From JALJPB01 sp034111045 (lineage in GTDB: Bacteria > Pseudomonadota > Gammaproteobacteria > Enterobacterales > Alteromonadaceae), in contig JAWUYA010000016.1 in NCBI GenBank assembly GCA_034111045.1, positions 1 through 64,000 of the forward strand: 64,000 nucleotides of DNA, written 5' to 3'. A model generated the notes under the pieces. That model worked only from the letters and a program-made list of their open reading frames with translations, did not search any database and was not told where the DNA came from. Below are positions 26,366 to 35,498 of this stretch, in pieces (within the stretch, counting starts at the first letter, position 1; each line of letters begins with the position of its first letter). The translations under genes were made by a program, and so were the position numbers.

Positions 26366-27004
26366 TTGCCTGAATTATCGCCACTCATTAATGCTAAAAG
26401 TCTCACCTGTATTAGAGAAGAACGCATCTTATTTGAACATTTAGAACTCAATATTTGGCCGGGTGATATTGTTCAAATAGAGGGTGCCAATGGCAGTGGG
26501 AAAACCAGTTTATTACGAATTTTAGCGGGCTTGTCACAGCCCTACGAAGGCAATGTATTTTTCCAAGACAAACCTATTAGCCAAAATAGAGAAATATTTC
26601 ATCAAAATTTATTGTTTTTAGGCCACCTCCCCGGCGTAAAAGGGGAAATGAGTGCTCAAGAAAATCTTGCCTTTAATTTAGCATTACATGGCCTTGATAG
26701 CACAAATGCTGAAGCAACACTCAATAGTGTTAATTTGTTAGGATTTGAAGATGCCCTTGCTTCACATTTAAGTGCAGGACAACATCGACGAATAGCGCTA
26801 GCAAGACTATGGCAAAGCCAAGCACCTATTTGGATTTTGGATGAACCTTTTGCGGCTATCGATAAACTTGGTGTAAAAAAATTAGAGCAATTATTTTTGC
26901 AACATGCCGCTAACGGGGGCTGCGTTATTTTAACCACCCATCAAGATTTATCATTTGATGATGACCGTATTAACAAAGTCAGTTTAACTTATCAATATTA
27001 TTAG
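26366..27004 (+). CDS. ccmA: Haem exporter ATPase CcmA (UUG start)
   Basis: A 212-residue ABC ATPase. Walker A is GANGSGKT (40-47), the signature is LSAGQHRR, and Walker B is IWILDEPFAAID. CcmA powers release of holo-CcmE from CcmC with CcmB. The start is a TTG at 26366: an in-frame TGA stands three codons upstream, and no ATG or GTG occurs before the conserved SLTCIREER strand. A weak AGTGA lies before it. The next gene, ccmB, begins six bases after the stop. Confidence 0.94.
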   Translation: MPELSPLINAKSLTCIREERILFEHLELNIWPGDIVQIEGANGSGKTSLLRILAGLSQPYEGNVFFQDKPISQNREIFHQNLLFLGHLPGVKGEMSAQENLAFNLALHGLDSTNAEATLNSVNLLGFEDALASHLSAGQHRRIALARLWQSQAPIWILDEPFAAIDKLGVKKLEQLFLQHAANGGCVILTTHQDLSFDDDRINKVSLTYQYY

Positions 27005-27009
27005 AGAGC

Positions 27010-27705
27010 ATGATGACCAATAGCCCTTCACTTTCTTATAAAGAGGCCTTTTTTTTAATTATTAAACGCGATTTAACCATCGCCTTTCGCCATCGCGACG
27101 ATATTATCAACCCGTTACTTTTTTTTGTTATTGTGGTGACTTTGTTCCCGCTTGGTATAGGACCCGAATCAACTACCTTATCACGTATTGCCCCAGGTAT
27201 TATTTGGGTAGCCGCCTTATTATCGACATTATTGTCATTAGACCGGTTATTTAAATCTGATCACAGTGACGGCTCCCTTGAGCAGATGCTGTTAAGCCCT
27301 CACCCTGTTTTTATTTTAGTGTTAGGTAAAATCATTGCACATTGGTTATTAACAGGTTTACCTCTTATTTTAGTAGCCCCTTTGTTAGCTGTGTTATTGC
27401 ATTTAAATGAAAACAGTTACGGCGCACTTATGTTGACCTTATTATTAGGCACGCCGGTATTAAGTTTATTAGGCGCTATAGGGGTGGCTTTAACTGTGGG
27501 TATTAAAAAAGGAGGGGTATTATTAAGCTTACTTGTACTCCCGCTTTACATCCCTGTATTGATATTTGCAACTAGCGCCATAGATACTGCGGCAATGAAC
27601 TTACCTTACAGTGGGCAACTTGCTATAATTGCCGCACTGTTTTTCGGCTCTTTAACCTTAGCACCTTTCGCTGTAAGTGCAGCATTAAAAGTGAGTACTA
27701 ATTAA
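27010..27705 (+). CDS. ccmB: Haem exporter membrane subunit CcmB
   Basis: A 231-residue, six-helix ABC membrane subunit. It opens with SYKEAFFLIIKRDLTIAFRHR and carries ESTTLSRIAPGIIWVAALLS-like and DHSDGSLEQMLLSPHP segments typical of CcmB. It works with CcmA in the CcmABCD release complex. Two adjacent ATGs (27010, 27013) are possible starts; GAGAG precedes both. It is three bases from ccmC. Confidence 0.95.
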   Translation: MMTNSPSLSYKEAFFLIIKRDLTIAFRHRDDIINPLLFFVIVVTLFPLGIGPESTTLSRIAPGIIWVAALLSTLLSLDRLFKSDHSDGSLEQMLLSPHPVFILVLGKIIAHWLLTGLPLILVAPLLAVLLHLNENSYGALMLTLLLGTPVLSLLGAIGVALTVGIKKGGVLLSLLVLPLYIPVLIFATSAIDTAAMNLPYSGQLAIIAALFFGSLTLAPFAVSAALKVSTN

Positions 27706-27707
27706 TC

Positions 27708-28481
27708 ATGTGGAAATGGCTACATCCTTATGCAAACCCTGAAGTGAGTTATCACTTCACCGGTAAACTTATACCTTGGTTTATTGCCCTAGCGGCAATT
27801 TTTTTATCTGTTGGCTTAGTCTGGGCGCTAGCTTTTGCGCCCGCTGATTACCAACAAGGTGAAAGCTTTCGTATTTTCTATTTACATGTGCCTGCTGCCA
27901 TGTTCTCGATGAGTATTTATTTTGCTATGGCAGTCGCAGCTTTTTGCTCGCTAGTTTGGCAATTAAAACTCTCTGATGCTGCAGCTTCGGCTATGGCTCC
28001 GGTTGGCGCAACCTTTACCGCAATAGCATTAATTACTGGCGCTGCTTGGGGCAAGCCTATGTGGGGCACATGGTGGATTTGGGACGCTCGATTAACTTCA
28101 GAGCTGATACTGCTATTTTTATACCTGGGTGTCATGGCCCTTCACAATGCCTTTGAGGATAAAAACTTAGCAGGTAAAGCGGCTGGCATTTTAACCCTTG
28201 TTGGTTCAATTAACTTACCCATTATTAAATATTCAGTTGAATGGTGGAACACCCTTCACCAAGGTGCAACGGTTAGTAAATTGGGTAAACCGTCAATGAC
28301 TGCAGAGATGTTTTGGCCATTTTTGATCTGCTTTTTAGGGTTTGCATTTTTAATCAGTTTTATTATTTGTATACGCTTTCGAACTGAAATTTTATCTAGA
28401 AACTCAATGCGTCCTTGGGTGAAACAATTAGTTTTTTTTGCAACTACTCCAGTTTCAACAAATCACGCAGGGGAGAAATAA
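27708..28481 (+). CDS. ccmC: Haem transporter CcmC
   Basis: A 257-residue, six-helix membrane protein of the haem-handling family. The WWD domain reads WGTWWIWDARLTSELIL, with axial His candidates in FRIFYLHVPAAM and in EWWNTLHQG. CcmC brings haem to the periplasmic face and forms the covalent link with the histidine of CcmE. It lies between ccmB and ccmD with a one-base gap to ccmD. Confidence 0.97.
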   Translation: MWKWLHPYANPEVSYHFTGKLIPWFIALAAIFLSVGLVWALAFAPADYQQGESFRIFYLHVPAAMFSMSIYFAMAVAAFCSLVWQLKLSDAAASAMAPVGATFTAIALITGAAWGKPMWGTWWIWDARLTSELILLFLYLGVMALHNAFEDKNLAGKAAGILTLVGSINLPIIKYSVEWWNTLHQGATVSKLGKPSMTAEMFWPFLICFLGFAFLISFIICIRFRTEILSRNSMRPWVKQLVFFATTPVSTNHAGEK

Positions 28482-28482
28482 T

Positions 28483-28767
28483 ATGCAGTTTACTAGTGTT
28501 AGTGATTTTTTAGCTATGGGTGGCTATGGCTTTTATGTTTGGCTCTCCTACGGTGTTACTGCGCTTTTATTGATACTGTTGGTGGTTGCCAGTAACAGTC
28601 AAAATACAGCAGTGATTAAGCATATACTGGCTCGTCAAAAACGCGAAAACAAATTACGTCAAGCCGCTGTACAACAAAAGCAGCAGCAAAACCAGGCGTC
28701 AGCTTTAGCTAATAATACTAACGTTGAAGTCAAACATGTAAATGATTCTAACGAGGTATCACCATGA
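28483..28767 (+). CDS. ccmD: Haem exporter protein CcmD
   Basis: A 94-residue protein with one membrane helix near residues 16-40 and a polar, glutamine-rich cytoplasmic tail (about 60-94). The family mark is FLAMGGYGFYVWLSYG. The ATG at 28483 follows GGGGAG and is preferred over an in-frame upstream start inside ccmC. CcmD stabilises the CcmABC-CcmE complex. It is longer than E. coli CcmD (69 residues) because of the tail, and overlaps ccmE by four bases. Confidence 0.93.
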   Translation: MQFTSVSDFLAMGGYGFYVWLSYGVTALLLILLVVASNSQNTAVIKHILARQKRENKLRQAAVQQKQQQNQASALANNTNVEVKHVNDSNEVSP

Positions 28768-29264
28768 ATCCACGCCGAAAGAAACGACTCACCATCATTG
28801 CTACCATTATTATTGGGTTAGCTGTTGTTGTTGGTTTAGTGCTTTATGCACTAAGCCAAAATATTAATTTATTCTACTCACCAACAGAAATTCACAACGG
28901 CAAAAAAGACTCAGGTTTAAAAGCTATTGAAGGCCAAAGAATTCGTATTGGTGGCTTAGTCGTACCGGGGAGTGTTCATCGCGATAATGACAGTTTAAAA
29001 GTCAGTTTTACACTTGCTGATATGAGAATGCCTATTGTTTTTAATAAAGATGATTTAGTCGTCACCGTAAAATATGACGGTATCCTGCCGGATTTGTTTC
29101 GTGAAGGTCAAGGGATAGTCGCTAATGGCATGTTAGTTAAAGATGGTTCAATAAGTGGTTTTTTAATTGATGCCAGTGAAGTTTTGGCTAAACATGATGA
29201 AAACTATATGCCCAAAGAACTGGCTGATTCACTTGAAGAAACAAAGAGCGACTATAGCCAATAA
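28764..29264 (+). CDS. ccmE: Periplasmic haem chaperone CcmE
   Basis: A 166-residue OB-fold protein with an N-terminal membrane anchor (about 9-30). The covalent haem-binding histidine is in VLAKHDENYMP (His144), with Tyr148 as the usual axial ligand. CcmE receives haem from CcmC and passes it to CcmF. It is the last gene of the ccmABCDE arm; ATGA overlap with ccmD shows coupling. Confidence 0.97.
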   Translation: MNPRRKKRLTIIATIIIGLAVVVGLVLYALSQNINLFYSPTEIHNGKKDSGLKAIEGQRIRIGGLVVPGSVHRDNDSLKVSFTLADMRMPIVFNKDDLVVTVKYDGILPDLFREGQGIVANGMLVKDGSISGFLIDASEVLAKHDENYMPKELADSLEETKSDYSQ

Positions 29265-29387
29265 ATAAACAGAGTCGTCGGGTACCAACCTTCAAAGGCA
29301 AAAATATAGCTAGAGATAAAATAACGGTGCCCGTCATACTTTTCTCGTTTATCTGTTGACCCTTTGTATTATTTCAATGGCTATACC

Positions 29388-30527
29388 TTACTTTTTAAAA
29401 ACTCGCTGTCCTGAAATCCAGGTTTCTAGTACTTCTACATTCTCATCCAGGACAACAAAATTAGCGGCTGCGCCGACGATTAGTGATGCTGGCTTGCCAT
29501 TATCTCCACTGTTTAGATAATTAGTTGGATATTGACTTGCCATGCGAATAGCTTCGTCTAAAGCGATATTCAACTTTTGATGACAATTACGCACAGCTGT
29601 CGCCATATCTAATACTGAACCGGCGAGTTCACCGGTAGTTGATGTTAACTTTCCATCGGCTAAATGAACGGTTCGATTAAAAAAATCAAACTCTTTTTCT
29701 TTAGTACCTAACGGCGGCATAGCATCAGTGACTAAAAATATACGACCTTTGGGCTTGATTTTTATCGCCAACTGACAAGTTGCTAAATCGACATGATGAC
29801 CATCAACAATTAAACTACAGCTAGTGTGATCGTTTAAAAGAGCGGTACCAACCACACCTGGCTCTCGTCCTTGCAGAGGTGACATAGCATTAAATAAATG
29901 AGTAAAGCCACTAGCTCCAAAATTGACAGCCTGTTGCGCTGTTGCATGATCAGCATTGGTATGGCCTAAGCAGACTTTAATTCCTAACAACACCATACGT
30001 GCTATATCTGCCAATATTACAGTTTCAGGGGCTAGGGTCACGATAATTTTGCCTATGTCTTTACGTTCAAGTACTTGCCATTCCTTCTCGGTGATTGGGC
30101 GAATAAATTCAGCACTGTGAGCCCCTTTTTTGGCAATACTAAGATGAGGACCCTCGAAATGAATACCTAAAATACCGAGAATATTATCTTTAAGGGCTTG
30201 AGCAATAGCATCGGCCGCTTGTGTCATCACTTCCACTTGATCTGTGATTAACGTTGGCAACATCCCTGTGGTACCAAACTGAGCATGAGCACTCATCATG
30301 GTTTTAATATGACCAACTGAAGGAGAATCATTAAATAAGACTCCTCCGCCACCATTAACTTGTAAATCAACAAAGCCAGGGGCAAGTAAACCTTTGACAT
30401 GATAATCAATACCGGTGATATTTTGATCGATAGCGATTATTTTGCCGTCATTAATAGTCAACACTTGGTCACTACTAAAATCTTGACCATCAAATAGTCT
30501 TTGTGCATGTAAACGAAGTTGGCTCAT
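29388..30527 (-). CDS. nagA: N-acetylglucosamine-6-phosphate deacetylase
   Basis: A 379-residue amidohydrolase. Metal and substrate segments include GIHFEGPHLS, CLGHTNADH, THLFNAMSPLQGREPG and LVTDAMPPLG, all as in NagA. It hydrolyses GlcNAc-6-phosphate to glucosamine-6-phosphate and acetate in the cytosol. It lies 57 bases downstream of nagK on the same strand, which makes GlcNAc-6-phosphate from free GlcNAc, so the pair forms a kinase-deacetylase route. Confidence 0.96.
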   Translation of the reverse strand: MSQLRLHAQRLFDGQDFSSDQVLTINDGKIIAIDQNITGIDYHVKGLLAPGFVDLQVNGGGGVLFNDSPSVGHIKTMMSAHAQFGTTGMLPTLITDQVEVMTQAADAIAQALKDNILGILGIHFEGPHLSIAKKGAHSAEFIRPITEKEWQVLERKDIGKIIVTLAPETVILADIARMVLLGIKVCLGHTNADHATAQQAVNFGASGFTHLFNAMSPLQGREPGVVGTALLNDHTSCSLIVDGHHVDLATCQLAIKIKPKGRIFLVTDAMPPLGTKEKEFDFFNRTVHLADGKLTSTTGELAGSVLDMATAVRNCHQKLNIALDEAIRMASQYPTNYLNSGDNGKPASLIVGAAANFVVLDENVEVLETWISGQRVFKK

Positions 30528-30584
30528 ATTAATGGTGATCCTTACAACTGATTATTGATGACTGACAACTGATAAAAAGCTTAT

Positions 30585-31475
30585 TTACTGAAGGGCTAAT
30601 TGTGTTTTAGCAAACAGCACTGCACCCATTTCAGGTGGGTTAAGCGGTTCTGAAAGTATGCTGCGGGTTTTGTCACTTAACCACGGTTTGAGCCTTGGTG
30701 CGAGTCCGCCAATCATAGACATTCGAGGAGGATTTTTATTGGATAAGGTTTGAGTTATATGATTAATATAATTGGCTCCTTCTTCAATGATACTTTTAGC
30801 GACTTTATCTCCTTGCTCTGCCGCATCAAATACTAAATGGGCTAGCTGAGCGAAAAAGGTGGCCGGTTTACCCGCAATAACTTCAACTAAGGCAGTATCA
30901 TTTTTACAATTAAGCTTTTTTAATAAAAAATGAGTCATTATCGAAGGAGCAACAATACCGTCGATGGATAACAATACTTGCTTCGCCGCTTGTAAGCCAA
31001 ACCAAGCACCACTGCCTTTATCGCCGTGGGGAAAGCCATGAGCACCAATGATAAAGGGATGACCATCAACATAAGAGAAACCACATGAGCCTGTGCCAGT
31101 GATCATCACAGCACCTTCGCCACCTTGGTGAGCACCTAAACAAGCAATGAACAAGTCTGTCGCTAAAAAAAATTGTTTAAACGGGTGCTGCCATGATGAC
31201 ATTTTATCAAATAATACGGGTAAATTAACACCGGCTAGCCCAACACCGGCAATAATATTATTAAGAGGGATATCGGCTAAGTGTGCATCTTCTAATGCTA
31301 ATAAAGCCGAGGCAGTAATTGAGTTAGTCGCTTGTTCAAAACCATGTAATGGATTGCCTGGTCCTGAAATACCTGTCCCTAAAATAATATTATCTTTTGA
31401 TACCACCACCGCTTTGCATTTACTACCACCACCATCGATACCTAAAAAATAGTGTGGTTGTTTGTTATTTAACAT
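30585..31475 (-). CDS. nagK: N-acetylglucosamine kinase, BadF/BcrA ATPase family
   Basis: A 296-residue ASKHA-fold kinase. The phosphate-binding strand is FLGIDGGGSKCKAVVV, followed by GVGLAGVNLP and the ADENOSINE segment AVMITGTGSCGFSY. Marine bacteria that take up free GlcNAc or chitobiose use this kinase family instead of the PTS. The ATG at 31475 is preferred over the adjacent GTG at 31478. It sits between pgi and nagA on one strand. Specificity for GlcNAc or glucosamine rests on context. Confidence 0.88.
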   Translation of the reverse strand: MLNNKQPHYFLGIDGGGSKCKAVVVSKDNIILGTGISGPGNPLHGFEQATNSITASALLALEDAHLADIPLNNIIAGVGLAGVNLPVLFDKMSSWQHPFKQFFLATDLFIACLGAHQGGEGAVMITGTGSCGFSYVDGHPFIIGAHGFPHGDKGSGAWFGLQAAKQVLLSIDGIVAPSIMTHFLLKKLNCKNDTALVEVIAGKPATFFAQLAHLVFDAAEQGDKVAKSIIEEGANYINHITQTLSNKNPPRMSMIGGLAPRLKPWLSDKTRSILSEPLNPPEMGAVLFAKTQLALQ

Positions 31476-31547
31476 CACATTCTCATCTTAATATAACTGA
31501 TCGCTCGCGGTAAAATGACAAAAGTATATTAACAAATTAACCCTGAC

Positions 31548-33200
31548 CTATGATGACCTATGATTTTCTTTTTTATAATAGTTCATTAAATTGCGCGTTG
31601 AGCAATCATGGTTATCTAGGTTAGCGTCAGTTTCAAGTTCTTTTTGTATGTTAGCAGCTAAACCTTTTCCTAGCTCAACACCCCATTGATCAAATGAACA
31701 TATCTGTAAAATAATACCTTGAACAAAAATCTTATGCTCATACGCCGCAATTAAGTTGCCTAACGTAGCGGGATCAATACGTTTGAGTAGTATAGTATTG
31801 GTTGGTCTATTGCCTTTATGAACTTTATGCGGTGCCACAGTATCAATGTAATCATCAGTACGGCCTTTGGCTTTTAAATCAGCTCTTACTTGTTCTTCAT
31901 TAACACCCGACATCAATGCTTGTGTTTGTGCGAAGAAGTTTGCCATTAATACTTCATGATGACCAGCCACAGGAGTAACACTAGCAATTGAACCAATAAA
32001 GTCGGCTGGAACTACATTATTACTTTGGTGCAGATATTGATAGAAAGCATGTTGGCCATTAATACCTACTTCGCCCCAAATGGTTGGCACGGTCGCGTAA
32101 TCAATTTCGGAGCCATCCCAGCTCACTGATTTTCCATTGCTTTCCATTTCCGCTTGTTGTAAATAAGCACTGAGCATATGAAGGGTTTGATCATAGGGTA
32201 GAATAGCTTGTGATTGAGCACCTAAAAAAGTAGTATTCCAAACACTAATCAGCGCCATGATAACGGGCATGTTGTCTTTGAGTGGTGCATTAAGAAAATG
32301 TTCATCCATTTCATTAGCACCTTGTAATAAAACTTTAAATTGTTCAAAACCAATATCTAAAGCAATAGGCAAACCGATGCCTGACCAAAGTGAGAAGCGA
32401 CCACCCACCCAGTCCCACATATCAAAAATATTTTCTTCATCAATACCAAAACTCATTGCATTTTCTTTATTGGCAGTTACAGCAACAAAATGTTTTGCAA
32501 CTGATTTTTGATCAAAAGAAAAAGATGTTAACCAATTAATGGCTGTTTTAGCGTTGGTCATCGTTTCTGCGGTTGTGAATGTTTTTGAGGACACAATAAA
32601 CAGTACTTTTTCAGGATTTAGCGGTCGAAGTATTTCAACAATTTGCGCACCATCAACATTAGACACATAATGAACATTGACACTATTATCGCTGTAATGC
32701 TTTAACGCTTCAGTGACCATTTGTGGACCAAGATTCGAGCCACCAACACCAATATTAACTATGTCGGTGATACGTTTGCCTGAATAACCTAACCAGTGAC
32801 CCTGACGTACTTTATTAACAAACACTTCCATATCTGCCAATTGCGCTTTGACTTGTTCCGTCAGGTTTTCGCCATCAACAATTAAAGCTTCGTTACTCTG
32901 GCGTCGTAATGCAGTGTGCAATACCGCCCGGTTTTCAGTGGTGTTGATTTTTTCACCACTAAACATTTTACTGCGCCATTGAGCTACTTCAGTTTCATCC
33001 GCTAGCTCTAATAAGTGCTTCATGGTTTCACTGTCGATTAAGTTTTTTGAGTAATCTAATAAGAGTCTTGGCAGTTCAATTGAAAATTTATCAAAGCGTT
33101 GACTGTCCTCGGCAAACAAGGTGTTCATGTGTTGAATTTTTTTATCTTTTGCCAGTTGGTTAAGTATTGTCCAACTAGATAATGTTTGGCGAGTGGGCAT
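31548..33200 (-). CDS. pgi: Glucose-6-phosphate isomerase
   Basis: A 550-residue phosphoglucose isomerase. Family signatures are VGGSNLGPQMVTEALK, SKTFTTAETMTNA, DWVGGRFSLWSGIGLP and the C-terminal GVELGKGLAANI. It interconverts glucose-6-phosphate and fructose-6-phosphate in the cytosol. Only about 70 bases separate it from nagK downstream, so it may lead a pgi-nagK-nagA operon, tying amino-sugar entry (fructose-6-phosphate) to the hexose pool. The glucosamine-6-phosphate deaminase needed in between is not in the window. Confidence 0.97.
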   Translation of the reverse strand: MPTRQTLSSWTILNQLAKDKKIQHMNTLFAEDSQRFDKFSIELPRLLLDYSKNLIDSETMKHLLELADETEVAQWRSKMFSGEKINTTENRAVLHTALRRQSNEALIVDGENLTEQVKAQLADMEVFVNKVRQGHWLGYSGKRITDIVNIGVGGSNLGPQMVTEALKHYSDNSVNVHYVSNVDGAQIVEILRPLNPEKVLFIVSSKTFTTAETMTNAKTAINWLTSFSFDQKSVAKHFVAVTANKENAMSFGIDEENIFDMWDWVGGRFSLWSGIGLPIALDIGFEQFKVLLQGANEMDEHFLNAPLKDNMPVIMALISVWNTTFLGAQSQAILPYDQTLHMLSAYLQQAEMESNGKSVSWDGSEIDYATVPTIWGEVGINGQHAFYQYLHQSNNVVPADFIGSIASVTPVAGHHEVLMANFFAQTQALMSGVNEEQVRADLKAKGRTDDYIDTVAPHKVHKGNRPTNTILLKRIDPATLGNLIAAYEHKIFVQGIILQICSFDQWGVELGKGLAANIQKELETDANLDNHDCSTRNLMNYYKKENHRSS

Positions 33201-33713
33201 AATTGTTCCTAATATGCGTTGACAAGTCTGTATTTAAAATAAATAACATCTTAAACAATAATAACATAAAGACTATGATAAATTTATGGCAAAGGTAATA
33301 TTAACTAGCGCTTAAGAGGTCACAACGTTATTAATTGATGACCCTAAAAAAGGAGAATAAAGCCTAGTGAGGCAATATATACTTGAGCAAATAGTCATCA
33401 GGCAAAATTTAACCGCGCTTGGTTGTTAGCCATTTTTAAACTTCGGTAAAACCTTCCTTTATTTGGGCTCAACGTTCTCGTTGTTTATTATTTAATTTTA
33501 TAATCATAATACAAAATATCACAGTGACAATAATGATAGCAATTATGGGATACACTACTTCAGGACGAAATAAATTAGTTAACCATTCGATGAAAAAATC
33601 CTTTTAATATTGATATAATTCATTATGCCATCTAATTGTAATTAAATAGTTAAGCTATTACTAAGTGGGTTTTTGTACTAAGTTACCGTGGTACTGCTAA
33701 TAATATCTTAACA
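33201..33713. other. Intergenic region with a possible tiny membrane protein gene
   Basis: Upstream of pgi and downstream of rraB. The part at 33201-33468 shows no gene and must hold the pgi promoter. The 33469-33591 part encodes a stop-free membrane-protein-like frame listed separately. Confidence 0.5.
33469..33591 (-). CDS. Possible 40-residue single-pass membrane protein with non-standard start
   Basis: The frame reads a short amphipathic start (EWLTNLFRPEVVYP), a strong membrane helix (IIAIIIVTVIFCIMIIK) and a basic tail (NNKQRER), then TGA. This is the layout of small inner-membrane proteins. The upstream in-frame stop TAA is followed by AAGGA, and seven bases after that site comes an ATC codon where a start is expected. 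No ATG, GTG or TTG is available before the helix. Either ATC serves as the start (rare), or an ATG has mutated, or the frame is chance. The gene is unrecognised. Confidence 0.35.
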   Translation of the reverse strand: MEWLTNLFRPEVVYPIIAIIIVTVIFCIMIIKLNNKQRER

Positions 33714-34067
33714 TTACTCTTCAAAATAGGTCCCCCAACCATCATAATCGACTTGAGTTAACTTTGCTAATTCAAGCATTTTTTTTATTTCTTCAAAAAT
33801 AATATCAATATCAAGGGCTTGCTCAGTGCTTATATCAAAGGCAAACACTTTTTCACCTGACTCTAGTTCAGCTTCTTCAGGCTCTTCAACTTCATAACCC
33901 ATTTTAAATGCAGTGATCGCCGCTTGTTCTAGTAAATTGAAATCAGTACTGGCAAAGTGATGTTCAATGGTGTGGTGAACCTCTTCATCAGTTCCATCTT
34001 CAACTAATTCGGTAATAAGCGCTTGAGTATGTGCTAGCCAATGCTGTAATTGCTCTTCGTTATTCAT
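33714..34067 (-). CDS. rraB: Regulator of ribonuclease activity B
   Basis: A 117-residue homologue of E. coli RraB, with TIEHHFASTDFNLLEQAA, AFKMGYEVEEPEE and the near-terminal VDYDGWGTYFEE. RraB binds RNase E and alters degradosome composition and mRNA decay. The E. coli protein has an additional acidic tail of about 20 residues after YFED; here the protein ends at YFEE, so that tail is missing. The ATG directly follows the plsC stop (TAAATG), showing coupling. Confidence 0.92.
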   Translation of the reverse strand: MNNEEQLQHWLAHTQALITELVEDGTDEEVHHTIEHHFASTDFNLLEQAAITAFKMGYEVEEPEEAELESGEKVFAFDISTEQALDIDIIFEEIKKMLELAKLTQVDYDGWGTYFEE

Positions 34068-34823
34068 TTATCGCTTTTCCTGCTCTGTTGAAGTATTACT
34101 GTTAAGTGATGTTCCAGCCTCAAGACTCAATTGTTCAATTTTATCAGACATTAAAGCGTGTACTGTATTGGCAACAGCTCTAACATTATCTTTATTTTCA
34201 TCGGTAAAGTAGATAGGTGCTAATACTTCAATAATTACTTTGCCGTTATTCCATCGATTCCATTTTATCGCACCATGTAAGTTACTTGAGCAAACAGGTA
34301 CGATAGGCACATTCGCTTCAGCAGCCGTTCGAAATGCCCCTGTTTTAAAGCGTAATAAGCCTCGGCCATTACTGCGAGTTCCTTCTGGAAACAACCAAAC
34401 TGATAAGCTTTTATCTTTAATTTTGTTAACAGTCTGGGCTATTGTACCCATTGCTTTATTAGTATTAACCCTATCAATTAAAATATTACCCGTTAGCCAG
34501 TACATTTGGCCAAAGAAAGGGATCCACTTCAAACTCTTTTTACCAACTGTCACCGTATTAGGTTGTACCGCACTGCTAATGGTAAACATATCAAGGCCAC
34601 TTTGATGATTAGCTACATAAACCACGGGACCTATGTTTTTAGCTGACTCAGATAACCTCACTTCAACGGTTAATCCTAATAATTTAGAGACCTTACCTAA
34701 AATTTTTGCGGTAAAAAAAACCCGATTACGACTCAATGGCTGTAATAAACTAAAAACACAAGCAAAGATACATATCACAACAAGTGCCAAAGTAATGGAA
34801 AAAATACGAATAAGTGCTAGCAA
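34068..34823 (-). CDS. plsC: 1-acyl-sn-glycerol-3-phosphate acyltransferase (UUG start)
   Basis: A 251-residue membrane acyltransferase. The catalytic motif NHQSGLD (72-78, the NHxxxxD box) and the substrate motif FPEGTRSNG are intact, with an N-terminal membrane helix (about 5-27). It acylates lysophosphatidic acid to phosphatidic acid in phospholipid synthesis. The start is a TTG at 34823, with AGGA seven bases upstream and no ATG near. It is coupled to rraB. Confidence 0.93.
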   Translation of the reverse strand: MLALIRIFSITLALVVICIFACVFSLLQPLSRNRVFFTAKILGKVSKLLGLTVEVRLSESAKNIGPVVYVANHQSGLDMFTISSAVQPNTVTVGKKSLKWIPFFGQMYWLTGNILIDRVNTNKAMGTIAQTVNKIKDKSLSVWLFPEGTRSNGRGLLRFKTGAFRTAAEANVPIVPVCSSNLHGAIKWNRWNNGKVIIEVLAPIYFTDENKDNVRAVANTVHALMSDKIEQLSLEAGTSLNSNTSTEQEKR

Positions 34824-34979
34824 CAGAAAATCCTAATAAAAATCTAGTGCGGAAGTATACCCTAAAGCAATATAAAATTAACTACTGAGTTTATTTTTCA
34901 ACGCATAAATATAATTGAAGCATAAAACAGAGCTGGCAAAATATCACGTTGTCGGTGATCGCTATCAACAAGCCACTCA

Positions 34980-35498
34980 CTATTTAATTCGTCTAACACG
35001 CATGCGTCTATGACTACCTAACTTTTTCAGATAGAAAGCCCCTAAAGCTCCTTTTTGTAACACCACGACATCACCTACTAATAGCTTCAACTTGAGGCTG
35101 TCTTTTTGTTGCCATTTTTGATTATTATCAAGGGATAGTTTCCACTGTCCGCGTAGCATCTGAGTAGCTTGAGTAATGGTTGCTGTTATCTCATTGACTT
35201 CTGCAGATTGCTCTTTAGCTGTTTTCTCTAAATGGGCTTTAGCAAATAAAGCTGCCTCTTGGCCTGCCTTTTTTATTTTTGCTGGTAACTTTGTTTTATT
35301 TACTTGAGGTGATCTAGGCTGACTAGGTGATTTGATATTTTCAGTCACTTTATCAAAACACCTTAAGCGCGCTAAACTATCATTTTGTTGGGCACAGCTT
35401 TTTAGTGCCGCACTTAATGGTTGATCAGCAGATGCTAATACAGGTGCCGTCAAATGTAATGCGATAACAACTGCACCCAATAGATTCATCTTTTTCAT
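34980..35498 (-). CDS. Exported protein of unknown function
   Basis: A 172-residue protein with a signal peptide (about 1-24, ending VLASADQ). The mature N-terminus has a Cys-containing segment, LKSCAQQNDSLARLRCFDKV, resembling the CxxxxxDxxRLxCYD segments of several exported proteins, so a disulfide is plausible. The middle is Lys/Ala/Glu-rich and probably helical (about 60-115), and the end is strongly basic (SHRRMRVRRIK). No family was recognised with confidence. It stands alone between plsC and the ole cluster on the same strand. Confidence 0.75.
   Translation of the reverse strand: MKKMNLLGAVVIALHLTAPVLASADQPLSAALKSCAQQNDSLARLRCFDKVTENIKSPSQPRSPQVNKTKLPAKIKKAGQEAALFAKAHLEKTAKEQSAEVNEITATITQATQMLRGQWKLSLDNNQKWQQKDSLKLKLLVGDVVVLQKGALGAFYLKKLGSHRRMRVRRIK

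Noticed and set aside
29265..29387. Terminator between ccmE and nagA
   Set aside because: CGGGTACC and GGTGCCCG are over 40 bases apart with a G-U pair and no T run.
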